Positions 27,399 through 36,566 of a DNA stretch of 64,000 nt are shown here, piece by piece (the first letter of the stretch is position 1; each line of letters starts with the position of its first letter). The notes below the pieces were generated by a model. That model was not told the origin of the DNA, ran no database searches, and saw only the letters and a list, made by a program, of their open reading frames with translations. This DNA comes from Rhodobacteraceae bacterium Alg231-30. GTDB taxonomy: Bacteria; Pseudomonadota; Alphaproteobacteria; Rhodobacterales; Rhodobacteraceae. The position numbers and the translations under genes are program-made. The stretch lies in assembly GCA_900143615.1 (NCBI GenBank), contig FREU01000001.1, positions 830,767 to 894,766 on the forward strand. Reading direction: 5' to 3'.

Positions 27399-28664
27399 TT
27401 ACTTCAGTGCGTCCCAGCTGTCCTGAATTTCTTTGGCGACGGTTGCGGCATCTTTGCCGCCTGCATAATCAACCATGCCTGTCCAGAAAGAGCCGGCACC
27501 AACACCGCCCGGCATCAGGTCGGATGCATCAAAGCGGAAGGTCGTCGCGCCCAGCAGGATTTCATTCATCTTGCGCAGGGTTGGATCTCCAAACACATCG
27601 GGATTTACGCCCTTGTGCGGTGTCAGGAAGCCTTCAAGCGCCATCCAGATTTCATGCGCTTCGGGTTCTTGCAGGTATGCCATCAGATCGTGGGCGGCCT
27701 GATTTTCGTTGGTGATCGCCCAAACAGTACCGGCGCCCAAAACTGGGGTGCCAAGGTCTTTCTCTGCATATGCAGGGAAATAGAAGAAGTCAGCGTCTTC
27801 TCCAACGGCAACGTCTTCTGGGAAGAAGGCGGGGATGAAGGAGGCTTGGCGATGCATGTAGCACTGAGGAGGGTTGTCAAATAGCCCCTTGGGACTGTCA
27901 CGGAAATCTGCCGAAGCCACGGCTCCCGCTCCACCGGCGACATACTCGTCGTTACGTGCAAAGGCACCAAATTCTTCGATGGCAGCCACAACGGCAGGGT
28001 CTGTGAAAGGCATCTCGTTGCTGACCCACTGGTCATAAACTGCGGGTTCTTGCGTGCGCAGCATCATGTCTTCAACCCAGTCGGTTGCTGGCCAGCCTGT
28101 CGCGCCACCGGAACCTAGACCGATACACCAAGGGGTTTCGCCGTCGGCAACAATCTGGTCGCTCAGCGCCTTGAGATCTTCCATGCTTTCAGGAATGTCA
28201 TAGCCAGCGTCTTCAAAGTTCTCCGGCACGTACCAAACCAATGACTTCAGGTCGACTTTGTAGAAGAAGCCATACAGCGCATCACCATCAGGACCAGTAT
28301 ATGTGCCCAGATCGACCCAAGATTGACCCGCAGCGTAATTGTCGCGCACCCAATCGGCGGTGCCATCTTTAAGCGGAGTCAGAAAGCCGCGACTGGCCAT
28401 CGCGGCAGCAAGGCCAGGCTGTGGGAAGACGGCGACGTTTGGTGCAGAGCCTGCTTCAGCATCGATCATGATTTGCTGCTCAAAGCTGTCTGAGCCGACG
28501 TAGCTCACATCATGGCCGGTTTTGGCAGCAAAATCGGCCAGAACCGTTTCGACGTTTGCTTGGTCTGGCCCGAGCCATGGGCCGAATACTGTCAATTGCT
28601 CGGCGTGTGCCAAGTTTGCGCAAAGCGCAGCTGTGGCGACACCCGTAAAAAGGGTCTTAGTCAT
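27399..28664 (-). CDS. aglE: Alpha-glucoside ABC transporter substrate-binding protein
   Basis: Periplasmic receptor of 421 residues with a Sec signal peptide cut near AHA-EQ (about residue 21). It resembles AglE proteins of the CUT1 family: ELTVFGPWLGPDQ-like start, ligand-side aromatic residues, and the blocks GLGSGGATGWPATDWVEDMML and PGGVGAGSFWTGMVDY. First gene of the operon. The promoter region contains the AglR-type operators. Confidence 0.93.
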   Translation of the reverse strand: MTKTLFTGVATAALCANLAHAEQLTVFGPWLGPDQANVETVLADFAAKTGHDVSYVGSDSFEQQIMIDAEAGSAPNVAVFPQPGLAAAMASRGFLTPLKDGTADWVRDNYAAGQSWVDLGTYTGPDGDALYGFFYKVDLKSLVWYVPENFEDAGYDIPESMEDLKALSDQIVADGETPWCIGLGSGGATGWPATDWVEDMMLRTQEPAVYDQWVSNEMPFTDPAVVAAIEEFGAFARNDEYVAGGAGAVASADFRDSPKGLFDNPPQCYMHRQASFIPAFFPEDVAVGEDADFFYFPAYAEKDLGTPVLGAGTVWAITNENQAAHDLMAYLQEPEAHEIWMALEGFLTPHKGVNPDVFGDPTLRKMNEILLGATTFRFDASDLMPGGVGAGSFWTGMVDYAGGKDAATVAKEIQDSWDALK

Positions 28665-28700
28665 GGTGTTCCTCCCAGATCAAATCCTGGTCTGTGTTTA

Positions 28701-28714
28701 TCAAAGCGCTTTGA
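28701..28714. promoter_or_regulatory. LacI-type operator, aglE side
   Basis: TCAAAGCGCTTTGA is a perfect 14-bp palindrome with the central CG step typical of LacI-family sites, 37 bases ahead of the aglE start. It is almost identical to the second site at 28828. AglR is the obvious binder. Confidence 0.75.
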
Positions 28715-28827
28715 ATAAATCAACGCGCAAGTTGGCGCAGGGACGGGATCTGCCGAAAATACATTAAAATTGCACTTTTATGCGCTGTTTGACGCCCTGT
28801 GGCTGGAGGTGTAGGTTACTTAAGAGC

Positions 28828-28841
28828 TCAAAGCGCTTTGG
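28828..28841. promoter_or_regulatory. LacI-type operator, aglR side
   Basis: TCAAAGCGCTTTGG differs from the first operator by one end base. It lies 17 bases ahead of the aglR start. The centres of the two sites are 127 bp apart, about twelve helical turns, so looping between them and autoregulation of aglR are possible. Confidence 0.72.
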
Positions 28842-28857
28842 GAAGGGATCGTTTGCC

Positions 28858-29907
28858 ATGAACTTAAAAGACCTTTCGAATATACTCGGGTTGTCTCAAA
28901 CCACGGTGAGTCGTGCATTGAATGGCTACCCTGAGGTAAGCGAAGCAACCCGCTTGAAAGTTCAGGAAGTGGCACGCGCACACAATTATTCTCCCAATGC
29001 CCGAGCCAAAAGGCTGGCGACCGGACGGTCGATGACCATCGGGCATATTTTACCTGTGAGCAAAAAGCATGAGATGGTAAACCCAGTGTTTGCCGACTTT
29101 ATCGCTGGGGCAGGAGAGGTCTATTCCGAAAATGGTTATGATCTGCTGCTGTCTGTGGTAGATGATGAAAATGAAGCGGAAAGCTATCGCAGCCTTGCCA
29201 TGCGCGGCGCGGTGGATGGCATTGTTGTGCATGGTCCCAAAGTCGACGATGCCCGAATAGCGCTGCTCCAGGATTTGGACATGCCGTTTGTTGTGCATGG
29301 TCGCTCAAGTCATGTGAAGTCTGACTACAGTTGGGTTGATGTGAATAACCGCCGGGCTTTTGAGCGCGCAACGGGATTTTTGATGGATCTTGGGCATAAC
29401 CGTATTGCAATGCTCAATGGCCTCGCCGACATGGATTTTGCGGTGCGGCGGACCATTGGATATGAGGCGGCGCTAAAGGCTGGCAATATTGTGCCTGATC
29501 CCGAGTTGATGTGCTTTGGCGAGATGACGGAAAACTATGGGTTTGAGGTGTGTCGCAAGCTTCTAGAGCTGCCCGATCCGCCAACCGCAATGGTTGTGTC
29601 CTCGATTATTCCGGCCATTGGCGTTCGCCGGGCGCTGGGCGGGGCGGGCCTGAAAATTGGCCGTGATATGTCGGTTGTGTCGCATGACGATGACTTGTCC
29701 TACTTCCGCAACACGGGCGATTTTCCGGCCTTCACCGCCGTGCGTTCATCTGTACGAGAAGCAGGCCGTCGCGTCGCCAGCGCGTTGATAAACATGATTA
29801 CAGGCCGGGAGGAAGGTCCGCATCAAGAGATGTTGGAAGTTGAATTGACAGTTGGCCAGTCTACTGGTCCGGCTCCGGCAATGCGCCGAGCCATGCAGCA
29901 GAGGTAA
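28858..29907 (+). CDS. aglR: LacI-family repressor of the alpha-glucoside operon
   Basis: Transcription regulator of 349 residues. The helix-turn-helix is at the N-terminus (NLKDLSNILGLSQTTVSRALNGYPEVSEATR), followed by the hinge helix (SPNARAKRLATGRS) and a periplasmic-binding-protein-like effector domain. The ATG at 28858 is chosen because LacI proteins begin right before the HTH; a 26-residue upstream extension would run through the operator and is rejected. It is divergent from aglE and is followed six bases later by a beta-glucosidase. Confidence 0.92.
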   Translation: MNLKDLSNILGLSQTTVSRALNGYPEVSEATRLKVQEVARAHNYSPNARAKRLATGRSMTIGHILPVSKKHEMVNPVFADFIAGAGEVYSENGYDLLLSVVDDENEAESYRSLAMRGAVDGIVVHGPKVDDARIALLQDLDMPFVVHGRSSHVKSDYSWVDVNNRRAFERATGFLMDLGHNRIAMLNGLADMDFAVRRTIGYEAALKAGNIVPDPELMCFGEMTENYGFEVCRKLLELPDPPTAMVVSSIIPAIGVRRALGGAGLKIGRDMSVVSHDDDLSYFRNTGDFPAFTAVRSSVREAGRRVASALINMITGREEGPHQEMLEVELTVGQSTGPAPAMRRAMQQR

Positions 29908-29913
29908 AGTAGT

Positions 29914-31239
29914 ATGAAAATTTCGCGCAGCGCCTTCCCTGAGGGTTTTTTGTTTGGCGTGGCCACGTCCAGTTATCAGATAGAAGGGCATTCTTTTGGC
30001 GGCGCGGGGCGCACGCATTGGGATGATTTCGCGCAGACCCCTGGAAATGTGGCGCGTGCCGAAAACGGTGATTTTGGTTGTGATCATTTCAACCGACTTG
30101 AAAGTGATCTTGATCTGATCAAAGACCTTGGTGTGGACGTCTATCGCTTTTCCACCAGCTGGGCGCGGGTGCTGCCAGAAGGCCGCGGTCAGGTAAATCA
30201 TCAGGGACTAGATTTTTACGAGCGTCTGGTTGATGGGCTGTTAGAGCGCGGCATCAAGCCGGCGGCCACGCTTTACCACTGGGAATTGCCGTCGCCGCTC
30301 GCCGATCTAGGCGGATGGCGAAACCGGGATATCGCAAGCTGGTTTGGAGATTTTACTGATGTTTTGATGGACCGGATCGGAGACCGAGTCTGGTCTGTTG
30401 CGCCGATCAACGAGCCTTGGTGCGTGGGTTGGCTGAGCCATTTTATGGGCCATCATGCGCCAGGTTTACGCGACGTGCGTGCTACCGCGCGGGCGATGCA
30501 TCATGTGCTTCTGGCGCATGGCACGGCGATCCAAGTGATGCGGTCTAAAGGCATGGAAAACCTTGGAGCGGTATGTAATTTCGAATGGGCTACCCCAGTT
30601 GATAATCGTCCTGAAAACGTTGAGGCCGCAGCGCGATATGACGCCATTTACAATCGCTTCTTTATGGAGGGGATTTTCAAGGGCTCTTACCCTGACCGTG
30701 TATTGGCCGGGCTTGAGCCACACCTACCGCAGAGTTGGCAGGATGATTTTTCCACAATTTCCACACCAGTCGATTGGTGTGGCTTGAACTACTATACCCG
30801 TAAGGTGGTCGCGGATGCGCCAAATGAGCAGTGGCCACACTACAGCGAACATGTCGGGGAATTGCCGCAAACCTCCATGGGCTGGGAAATCTACCCCGAA
30901 GGATTGAGTGAATTCATCAAGCGAGCGGCTGCTGAATATACAGGTGATTTGCCCCTGTATGTGACTGAAAACGGTATGTCTGCACCTGACGTGATCGACG
31001 GTGGTGTCGTAAACGATCCACATCGCACTGCTTATCTTGACCAGCATTTGGCGCAGGTCAAAGATGTGATCGATGCGGGTGTACCTCTCAAAGGCTATTA
31101 CATCTGGTCCTTGATGGATAACTACGAATGGGCCTTGGGCTACGAAAAACGGTTTGGGTTGGTGCACGTGGACTTCGATACGTTTGAGCGCACACCCAAA
31201 GAGTCGTTCAAAGGTCTTGCAGAGGCGTTGCGTCGGTAA
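29914..31239 (+). CDS. bglA: Beta-glucosidase, GH1 family
   Basis: Cytoplasmic retaining glycosidase of 441 residues acting on beta-glucosides such as cellobiose. The GH1 start FPEGFLFGVATSSYQIEG is intact. The acid/base is E167 in APINEPW and the nucleophile is E352 in YVTENG; the aglycone-side WSLMDNYEWALGY-like block is near the end. The ribosome site GAGG lies inside the aglR end, six bases from its stop, so aglR and bglA form one transcript and beta-glucosidase is probably controlled with the agl genes. Confidence 0.94.
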   Translation: MKISRSAFPEGFLFGVATSSYQIEGHSFGGAGRTHWDDFAQTPGNVARAENGDFGCDHFNRLESDLDLIKDLGVDVYRFSTSWARVLPEGRGQVNHQGLDFYERLVDGLLERGIKPAATLYHWELPSPLADLGGWRNRDIASWFGDFTDVLMDRIGDRVWSVAPINEPWCVGWLSHFMGHHAPGLRDVRATARAMHHVLLAHGTAIQVMRSKGMENLGAVCNFEWATPVDNRPENVEAAARYDAIYNRFFMEGIFKGSYPDRVLAGLEPHLPQSWQDDFSTISTPVDWCGLNYYTRKVVADAPNEQWPHYSEHVGELPQTSMGWEIYPEGLSEFIKRAAAEYTGDLPLYVTENGMSAPDVIDGGVVNDPHRTAYLDQHLAQVKDVIDAGVPLKGYYIWSLMDNYEWALGYEKRFGLVHVDFDTFERTPKESFKGLAEALRR

Positions 31240-31264
31240 TTGAAACCACGAGTTTATAGTGCTT

Positions 31265-31286
31265 CGGTCGCCTGAGAGGGCGGCCG
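31265..31286. terminator. Possible terminator between bglA and torD
   Basis: Imperfect GC-rich hairpin (CGGTCGCC, loop TGAGAG, GGCGGCCG, with one G-T pair) between two converging genes. There is no good T-run, so termination is only a guess from position. Confidence 0.35.
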
Positions 31287-31889
31287 TCAGCGTTTTAGGG
31301 CACGTAGATAGCGGCATAGGACGCGCACAATGACCGGATAGAACTGAAATTCGGTTTTTGCAGCGATGACCCGCGCCTCAAAACTGTCGATCCATGGCGC
31401 AAAGCTGTCGTTGACGAAGTTTCCGGCGACTTGGCCTGATGGGTCCGCCTCCAAAAGCCTGCCAAGGTAGTCGAGCATGAATGCGATGTGGTCGGCAGGC
31501 TCATTCGCCTCAAGTGCTTGGCTCAGGCCCGCGTCCGCGAGGCGAGCAATCATGTCTTGGTGCGGCGCGCCAAACATTGTGCCATTCTCGCCTATGTAAA
31601 GCGAGGCATAAGGCAGCGCGCTCGTCGGGCCGTCCAGCAGGAACAGGGCCGCAAAGTCAGCAGCCAAGGAGCGTAGCTGTGGTGTGGCCTCACCCTTTAC
31701 CTCCAACAGCGTGCCGGAAAACGAGACGCGTTCTGCAGAAACGTCGCAAAGCGTCTGTAACTGCTCAAATAGCGGATCAGCGGCACCCGATAGATAGGCA
31801 TCAAACTGGGTTTGGTTGATTTCACGGACCAAAAGACCCGCAAACCAATGACAGATTTGCCGGTGACCGATTTCCAAAACGTCATTCAT
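31287..31889 (-). CDS. torD: TorD/DmsD-type chaperone for molybdoenzyme maturation
   Basis: Cytoplasmic all-helical chaperone of 200 residues that binds the Tat signal of TorA and helps insert the molybdenum cofactor. It shows the family pattern YASLYIGENGTMFGAPHQDM near residue 95 and EPADHIAFMLDYLGRLL around 130-145. The start codon directly follows the torA stop, as in other torA-torD pairs. Confidence 0.9.
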   Translation of the reverse strand: MNDVLEIGHRQICHWFAGLLVREINQTQFDAYLSGAADPLFEQLQTLCDVSAERVSFSGTLLEVKGEATPQLRSLAADFAALFLLDGPTSALPYASLYIGENGTMFGAPHQDMIARLADAGLSQALEANEPADHIAFMLDYLGRLLEADPSGQVAGNFVNDSFAPWIDSFEARVIAAKTEFQFYPVIVRVLCRYLRALKR

Positions 31890-34355
31890 TCAGAGCGTCA
31901 CTTCCACCGGACCGCCAAAGGAGGTCACCGCAGGTGCGTCGCCTTCGAATTTTTCGATTTGGACCAGACAGGTGTTCGCGCTGGTGGCCTGCGCCAACTT
32001 GGAAGAGCCGACATCCAAAGTGAGCGTGTTGGGGTCGCCATAAGTGTCCAGCGCGCCGATGCTGGCATCGACTGGACCGTACCAAGCGCCTTCGTAAATG
32101 CGCACGACACCGGGTGCGTAATCGTCCGAGACTTTGGCCCCGGCCAACAGTTGTCCACGATCATTGAATACGCGCACGATGTCGCCATCTTCAATACCGC
32201 GTTCGGCTGCGTCTTGCGGGCTAATCCACGCGGGTTCACGTCCTGCGACGGCATAGCTTTCACGGTAGTCATCAGATTCACACATCTGCGAATGCAGACG
32301 TTGATCGGGGTGACAAGATTGCAGCCAGATCGGGAACTTGTCCGATTTTGGGCCGCCATGAGAGCGTTCGATTTTCTCCATCCATTTGGGATGTGCGCCG
32401 CAGTCGTCATAGCCAAATTTTTCGATGGTTCGACTGGATATCTCGATGAAGCCAGACGGCGTGCCAAGGGCGTTAAGCTCGGGATCTTCGCGGAAGTCGG
32501 CATGACGTACCCAGTCAGTACCACGGCCAAACCGCACCAGACCTTCTTCCCAGAAATCGGCAAATGCGGGCATCTCAAAGTTCCCAGTATTTGAGGCGCG
32601 CGTATCTTCATACATTTGCTCGACCCACTGCATTTCAGTCATGCCGCGCGAATATTCCTTGGCGCGGCCAAACCGATCACACAGAGCTGTGAAAATCTCA
32701 AAGTCGGTTTTGGAATGATACAGCGGATCGACCAGTTTGCGCATCGCGATCACACCTGTGTTGGAATAAGCGCCATAGGTGTCGATGTCATTTCGTTCAA
32801 ACTGCGTACAGGCAGGCAGCACCAGATCGGAATGGCGGCAGGTGGCGTTCCAAGAGTAATCAACTGTGATCACCGTTTCGAGGCTTTGGAAAGCTTTGCG
32901 CATTTTGTTGCGGTCTTGGTGGTGATGCCAAGGGTTGCAGCCGGTGAATACACACATACGCACGTCAGGGAAAGTTACTTCGTGCCCGTTATGCTGAATT
33001 TTGCCACCGGGATTGAGTAGCATATCGACCCAGCGTGCTACTGGAATAACCGAGCTTGCGCCATTAAAGTTGCTGCTGTCATGCTCCGGAACTTTGCCCA
33101 GATCAAGGTTGAGCGGGAAGGCACCCGGCATGTTGGCTCCTGTTTGGGGAACCCCCACGCCGCTGTAGTGATGCGAATAGCTGATCCCGCCGCCGGGCAA
33201 GCCAACCTGACCGGTCATGGTAGCAATGATCGCGCCCATCCAATACGGCTGTTCGCCATGTTGCTGGCGCTGAACCGACCAACCAAACACAAGTTGGGTG
33301 CGTTCAGAGGCAATCATGCGAGCGAAATCACGGATTTGATCTGCACTGATCCCGCAAATTTCGGCGGCCCACTCTGGTGTCTTTTCGATGCTGTCCTCGC
33401 CTTTGCCCATCACATATGCGATGAACTGGTCAAAGCCGAGCGCGTAAACATCGATGAATTCTTTGTCGTGCAAGTCCTCAGAATAGAGCGTGTGTGCTAT
33501 GCCTAGCATGAACGCCACATCGGTCATCGGGTTGATGTAAAGCTGATCGCCGCCAATGTGTTTCTGGGTCTTAGTCCGGACGGGATCGACGCTAATCGCG
33601 TTAATCTCACCAGCGGCGATCTTGTCGCGCAACTCATCAAAATAGGGCAGCGATTCATGGGTTTCACATGTCCAGCCAACTTGAAGGTTTTTGACCGGAT
33701 CAGAGGCCCAGAAGACCACGTTCTTGCTGTTCTCCAGAATGACGGGCCATGAGGTGCCTTGCGAATAAACCTCAGTTGAGCCCAAGACATAGGGCAAGAT
33801 GGTTTGCCCCGCTCCGGTAGAATAGTCGCCAGCTTTTTTGACGTAGTTGCCATGCATGCTGACAGCGCGGTTCATGTGATTGATACAGCTGTGAAACTGA
33901 CCAGTTTGCCGCCAACCTGTAGCACCGGCAAACAGTCCTGATGGTCCATAGGTGGTCTGAACACGTTCCAATTCTTCGTGAAACAGGTCCAGCGCCTCAT
34001 CCCAAGTAACGCGAACAAAGCGGTTGTCTCCGCGCGTGGTCCGGTCCGCGTTTTCACGCTTGTCCAACCAATCCGCGCGGGCCATCGGGTATTTGATGCG
34101 CGACGGGTTATAGATCAAGCCTTTGATGCCTTTAACCATGTCTGTGGGGCGTGGGTCATCCTCAAGCGGTTTGACTTCGACCACTTTGCCGCCTTTGACA
34201 AGCGCTTTGACTGCGCCCCAGTGCGAGCCAGTGATGTGCCATGTGCCTTCGGATGAGGTGGCAGCTTGAGCTGCGCGGGTCAGTACGGAGGGACCAAGCA
34301 GCGAGGCGGTGGCGCTGGCGGCGAGCCCTTTTAAAACGGAACGGCGGGTTGTCAT
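31890..34355 (-). CDS. torA: Trimethylamine N-oxide reductase, molybdopterin catalytic subunit
   Basis: Periplasmic terminal reductase of the DMSO reductase family, 821 residues, which reduces TMAO to trimethylamine during anaerobic respiration. The ATG at 34355 follows AAGGAGG and gives the Tat signal [10 protein letters not shown] with cleavage near AQA; an earlier in-frame ATG adds eight residues but no good site. The serine that binds molybdenum is in [10 protein letters not shown] (S179). There is no N-terminal Fe-S cysteine cluster, as expected for TorA/DorA. It is expressed with torE, torC and torD. Confidence 0.95.
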   Translation of the reverse strand: MTTRRSVLKGLAASATASLLGPSVLTRAAQAATSSEGTWHITGSHWGAVKALVKGGKVVEVKPLEDDPRPTDMVKGIKGLIYNPSRIKYPMARADWLDKRENADRTTRGDNRFVRVTWDEALDLFHEELERVQTTYGPSGLFAGATGWRQTGQFHSCINHMNRAVSMHGNYVKKAGDYSTGAGQTILPYVLGSTEVYSQGTSWPVILENSKNVVFWASDPVKNLQVGWTCETHESLPYFDELRDKIAAGEINAISVDPVRTKTQKHIGGDQLYINPMTDVAFMLGIAHTLYSEDLHDKEFIDVYALGFDQFIAYVMGKGEDSIEKTPEWAAEICGISADQIRDFARMIASERTQLVFGWSVQRQQHGEQPYWMGAIIATMTGQVGLPGGGISYSHHYSGVGVPQTGANMPGAFPLNLDLGKVPEHDSSNFNGASSVIPVARWVDMLLNPGGKIQHNGHEVTFPDVRMCVFTGCNPWHHHQDRNKMRKAFQSLETVITVDYSWNATCRHSDLVLPACTQFERNDIDTYGAYSNTGVIAMRKLVDPLYHSKTDFEIFTALCDRFGRAKEYSRGMTEMQWVEQMYEDTRASNTGNFEMPAFADFWEEGLVRFGRGTDWVRHADFREDPELNALGTPSGFIEISSRTIEKFGYDDCGAHPKWMEKIERSHGGPKSDKFPIWLQSCHPDQRLHSQMCESDDYRESYAVAGREPAWISPQDAAERGIEDGDIVRVFNDRGQLLAGAKVSDDYAPGVVRIYEGAWYGPVDASIGALDTYGDPNTLTLDVGSSKLAQATSANTCLVQIEKFEGDAPAVTSFGGPVEVTL

Positions 34356-34365
34356 TGCAGCCTCC

Positions 34366-35550
34366 TTAATGCGCGTCACTGTGGTCGGAAGAATGGTTCT
34401 GTAAATAAGTCAGCACCAGCTCCTGCTCGATCGGGTCCATATTGGTGAACCCGACCATGCCCGAAAAGAGCGCGGGCCAAGCATTGGTTGAAAAATGATC
34501 TGGATCGGGTTGCGCGTGACAGCCTGAACAGCTTTCAGCATAAGAGGCTTCCGCGACTTCCCAAAGCTGACTTGGATCAGCAACAAAACCTGATTTGGGC
34601 GCCCAGAGGCTTAGTTTAACCTCTGACCAGTCTAGGCCGGTATTATCATCCATTTGCGGTGTACCAGCGGTCACAATCTCTTCATCTTGCGCGGTTTCAC
34701 GTTCCAATACGGCGACACGGGTGTTCATGCCGAAATCATCATAAAGTACTCGGCCATAGCCTTTGTTTTTGCGCCATGCCGTCATGGTGAATTCAACCAT
34801 GTCACCACTTGCTTGTGTGACTTCAATTTTGGCCGCTAGATTGAGTGTTCCCGCTGGCGTGCTCATGTCTGAGTTTTCGTATATTTTAACTGGTTTATAG
34901 GCAAAATAGTCCTCGCCGCCTTTCAGGCTGCTAGCCGCGCGTCCGTCCAGCTGGGCGATAATGTGGCTTGTGCCCGGTTCGCGCTCGGGCAGGTGGTGAG
35001 CAATACCTTTGTGGCATTCAATGCAGCCTACATTACGTTCTGCTGCTGGCTGCATATAAAACACGGCTTCATCAGACATCGCATCCCAGTCCATGCTGTC
35101 GTAGTCGTGGCAGTTGCGGCATTCCAGAGAGTTGTTAGCCTCAAGGCGAGCCCATTCATGGCGGGCGAGCTCTTCGCGTTTTTCAAGAAATTTCTCACGT
35201 GTGTTTATGGTGCCGAAAACCTTGCCCCAAACTTCTTTTGAGGCTTGCATCTTGCGCGCGATTTTATTGTCCCATTCGTGCGGCACATGGCAATCGGGGC
35301 AAGTGGCGCGGACGCCGGTGCGGTTTGACCAATGCACGGTTTCCTGAAGCTCGAGGTAGACATTGTCGGCCATTTCGTGACAGGAAATGCAGAACTTTTC
35401 TGTGTTTGTGACCTCCAGAGCAGTATTGAACCCACCCCAAAAAATGATCCCAGTGATAAACCCGCCAATCGAAATAACGCCAAGGCTGATTGTGGCCGGT
35501 GGGGTTCTAAGTGTGTCCCAAAAGGACAGAATGAGAGATTTAATACTCAT
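34366..35550 (-). CDS. torC: Pentaheme c-type cytochrome, NapC/TorC family
   Basis: Membrane-anchored quinol dehydrogenase that passes electrons to TorA. The 394-residue product has one N-terminal membrane helix (about residues 20-45) and five CxxCH heme sites: 54-58, 84-88, 144-148, 176-180 and 341-345. The first four form the NapC-like part. The isolated fifth, at the C-terminal end, is the extra heme that distinguishes TorC from NapC. Ten bases separate it from torA. Confidence 0.95.
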   Translation of the reverse strand: MSIKSLILSFWDTLRTPPATISLGVISIGGFITGIIFWGGFNTALEVTNTEKFCISCHEMADNVYLELQETVHWSNRTGVRATCPDCHVPHEWDNKIARKMQASKEVWGKVFGTINTREKFLEKREELARHEWARLEANNSLECRNCHDYDSMDWDAMSDEAVFYMQPAAERNVGCIECHKGIAHHLPEREPGTSHIIAQLDGRAASSLKGGEDYFAYKPVKIYENSDMSTPAGTLNLAAKIEVTQASGDMVEFTMTAWRKNKGYGRVLYDDFGMNTRVAVLERETAQDEEIVTAGTPQMDDNTGLDWSEVKLSLWAPKSGFVADPSQLWEVAEASYAESCSGCHAQPDPDHFSTNAWPALFSGMVGFTNMDPIEQELVLTYLQNHSSDHSDAH

Positions 35551-35590
35551 GAAAATGCTCCGAAATCGTTCTGCGCCAAGGCTAGCTGCT

Positions 35591-35764
35591 TTAGAAGTCT
35601 ACGGTGGGTGGGCCGTTTATCACTTGGCTCATCCAGAGAACAAAGCCATAGCCGCCTACAAAAGCCACCGCCAAGGCTGGCAGAACAATCAAGGTAAGCA
35701 CGAGAAAGGTTGTCCACTCGCGGCGCCGGCTTCCAACGCTGTTTCCTGAAGTCGTGGAAGGCAT
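35591..35764 (-). CDS. torE: TorE/NapE-like small membrane protein
   Basis: A 57-residue protein reading MPSTTSGNSVGSRRREW, then a single hydrophobic helix of about 24 residues (TTFLVLTLIVLPALAVAFVG), then YGFVLWMSQVINGPPTVDF. The layout of a short basic N-terminus, one helix and the GYGFxxWMxQ block matches NapE/TorE. It lies 40 bases upstream of torC on the same strand, reproducing the order torE-torC-torA-torD known from Shewanella. Its biochemical role is not established in any organism I can name with certainty. Confidence 0.85.
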   Translation of the reverse strand: MPSTTSGNSVGSRRREWTTFLVLTLIVLPALAVAFVGGYGFVLWMSQVINGPPTVDF

Positions 35765-35876
35765 GATGATCCCTCAAAGCTATAAACTAAATACATGTTC
35801 AATAGTGCAATGGGCTATACCGTTTGGTCAAGAAATTCGCGAAGTTAGAATTGGCTTACCTTGTGTCAGCTAAATC

Positions 35877-35904
35877 TTGAGCAAAAAGTGGTTTCTTTGC
35901 TCAA
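35877..35904. promoter_or_regulatory. Inverted repeat in the divergent torE / kefF region
   Basis: Perfect 9-bp arms TTGAGCAAA and TTTGCTCAA with a ten-base spacer, 113 bases ahead of torE and 60 ahead of the divergent oxidoreductase gene. This could be an operator for either gene or a cruciform-prone site. No TorR or TorS gene is present in the window to compare with. Confidence 0.5.
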
Positions 35905-35963
35905 CATGCTCCCCTACCGTGACGGAACGCAGGCGGGCGAGTTGGATTTTGGTGGGGTATTAA

Positions 35964-36566
35964 ATGCGTGTGTTGGTTTATCAGGCTCATCCAGGTCAGC
36001 ATCATTCCCATGCAAATCACCAAATGTCTGCCGCCGTTTCGGATGTGGCAGATATTGAGTTTTGTGATCTGTACGCCTTGTATCCGCGCCACGATATTGA
36101 TGTTTCTGCAGAACAAGCCCGTTTGCTAAAGCACGATGTCATCGTGTTTCAGGTCCCGTTTTTTTGGTATTCGACGCCCTCAATTGTCAAAGAGTGGCAA
36201 GACGTGGTGCTGGAGCATGGGTTTGCTTATGGATCGGGCGGAAATAAACTCAAAGGCAAAATTTGGGCGATGGCACTAACCTGTGGCGCGCCGGAAAGCG
36301 CCTACCGCTCAAGCGGTTATAACTCGTTTCCGTTGCGCAGTTTGCTAACGCCACTAGAGCAAACGGCGCGGCTTTGTCAGATGCGCTTTATAGCGCCCTA
36401 TGTCCTCTATGGCGCGTTGGCCAAACGTAAGACTGAAGCAACGCAGGCGCATGCCCAGGGGTGGCGAGAATGGCTTATTGGCCTGCGCGATCAGAAGCTT
36501 AACCTCGCTGCGGCGGATGCACTGGGGGTTGTGCAGGCCAAAGACATCGCGGGGTTGGTGCAATGA
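35964..36566 (+). CDS. KefF/KefG-type NAD(P)H oxidoreductase
   Basis: Flavodoxin-fold quinone oxidoreductase of 200 residues that acts as ancillary subunit of a Kef potassium efflux channel. Typical blocks: VLVYQAHPGQHHS at the start, LLKHDVIVFQVPFFWYSTPSIVKEWQDVVLEHGFAYG in the FMN region and YRSSGYNSFPLRSLLTPLEQTA later. Its TGA overlaps the ATG of the transporter gene (ATGA), so the two proteins are made together. Confidence 0.9.
   Translation: MRVLVYQAHPGQHHSHANHQMSAAVSDVADIEFCDLYALYPRHDIDVSAEQARLLKHDVIVFQVPFFWYSTPSIVKEWQDVVLEHGFAYGSGGNKLKGKIWAMALTCGAPESAYRSSGYNSFPLRSLLTPLEQTARLCQMRFIAPYVLYGALAKRKTEATQAHAQGWREWLIGLRDQKLNLAAADALGVVQAKDIAGLVQ

Noticed and set aside
31812-32594. Long plus-strand open frame of 260 codons inside torA
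   Set aside because: Lies wholly antisense to a strongly supported reductase gene. The product has no domain, no ribosome site and an odd residue composition typical of a reverse-strand shadow.
35790-35815. Possible TorR box (ATGTTCAATA) near the torE start
   Set aside because: Only six of ten bases agree with the E. coli tor box, and there is no repeated copy, so it is not listed.
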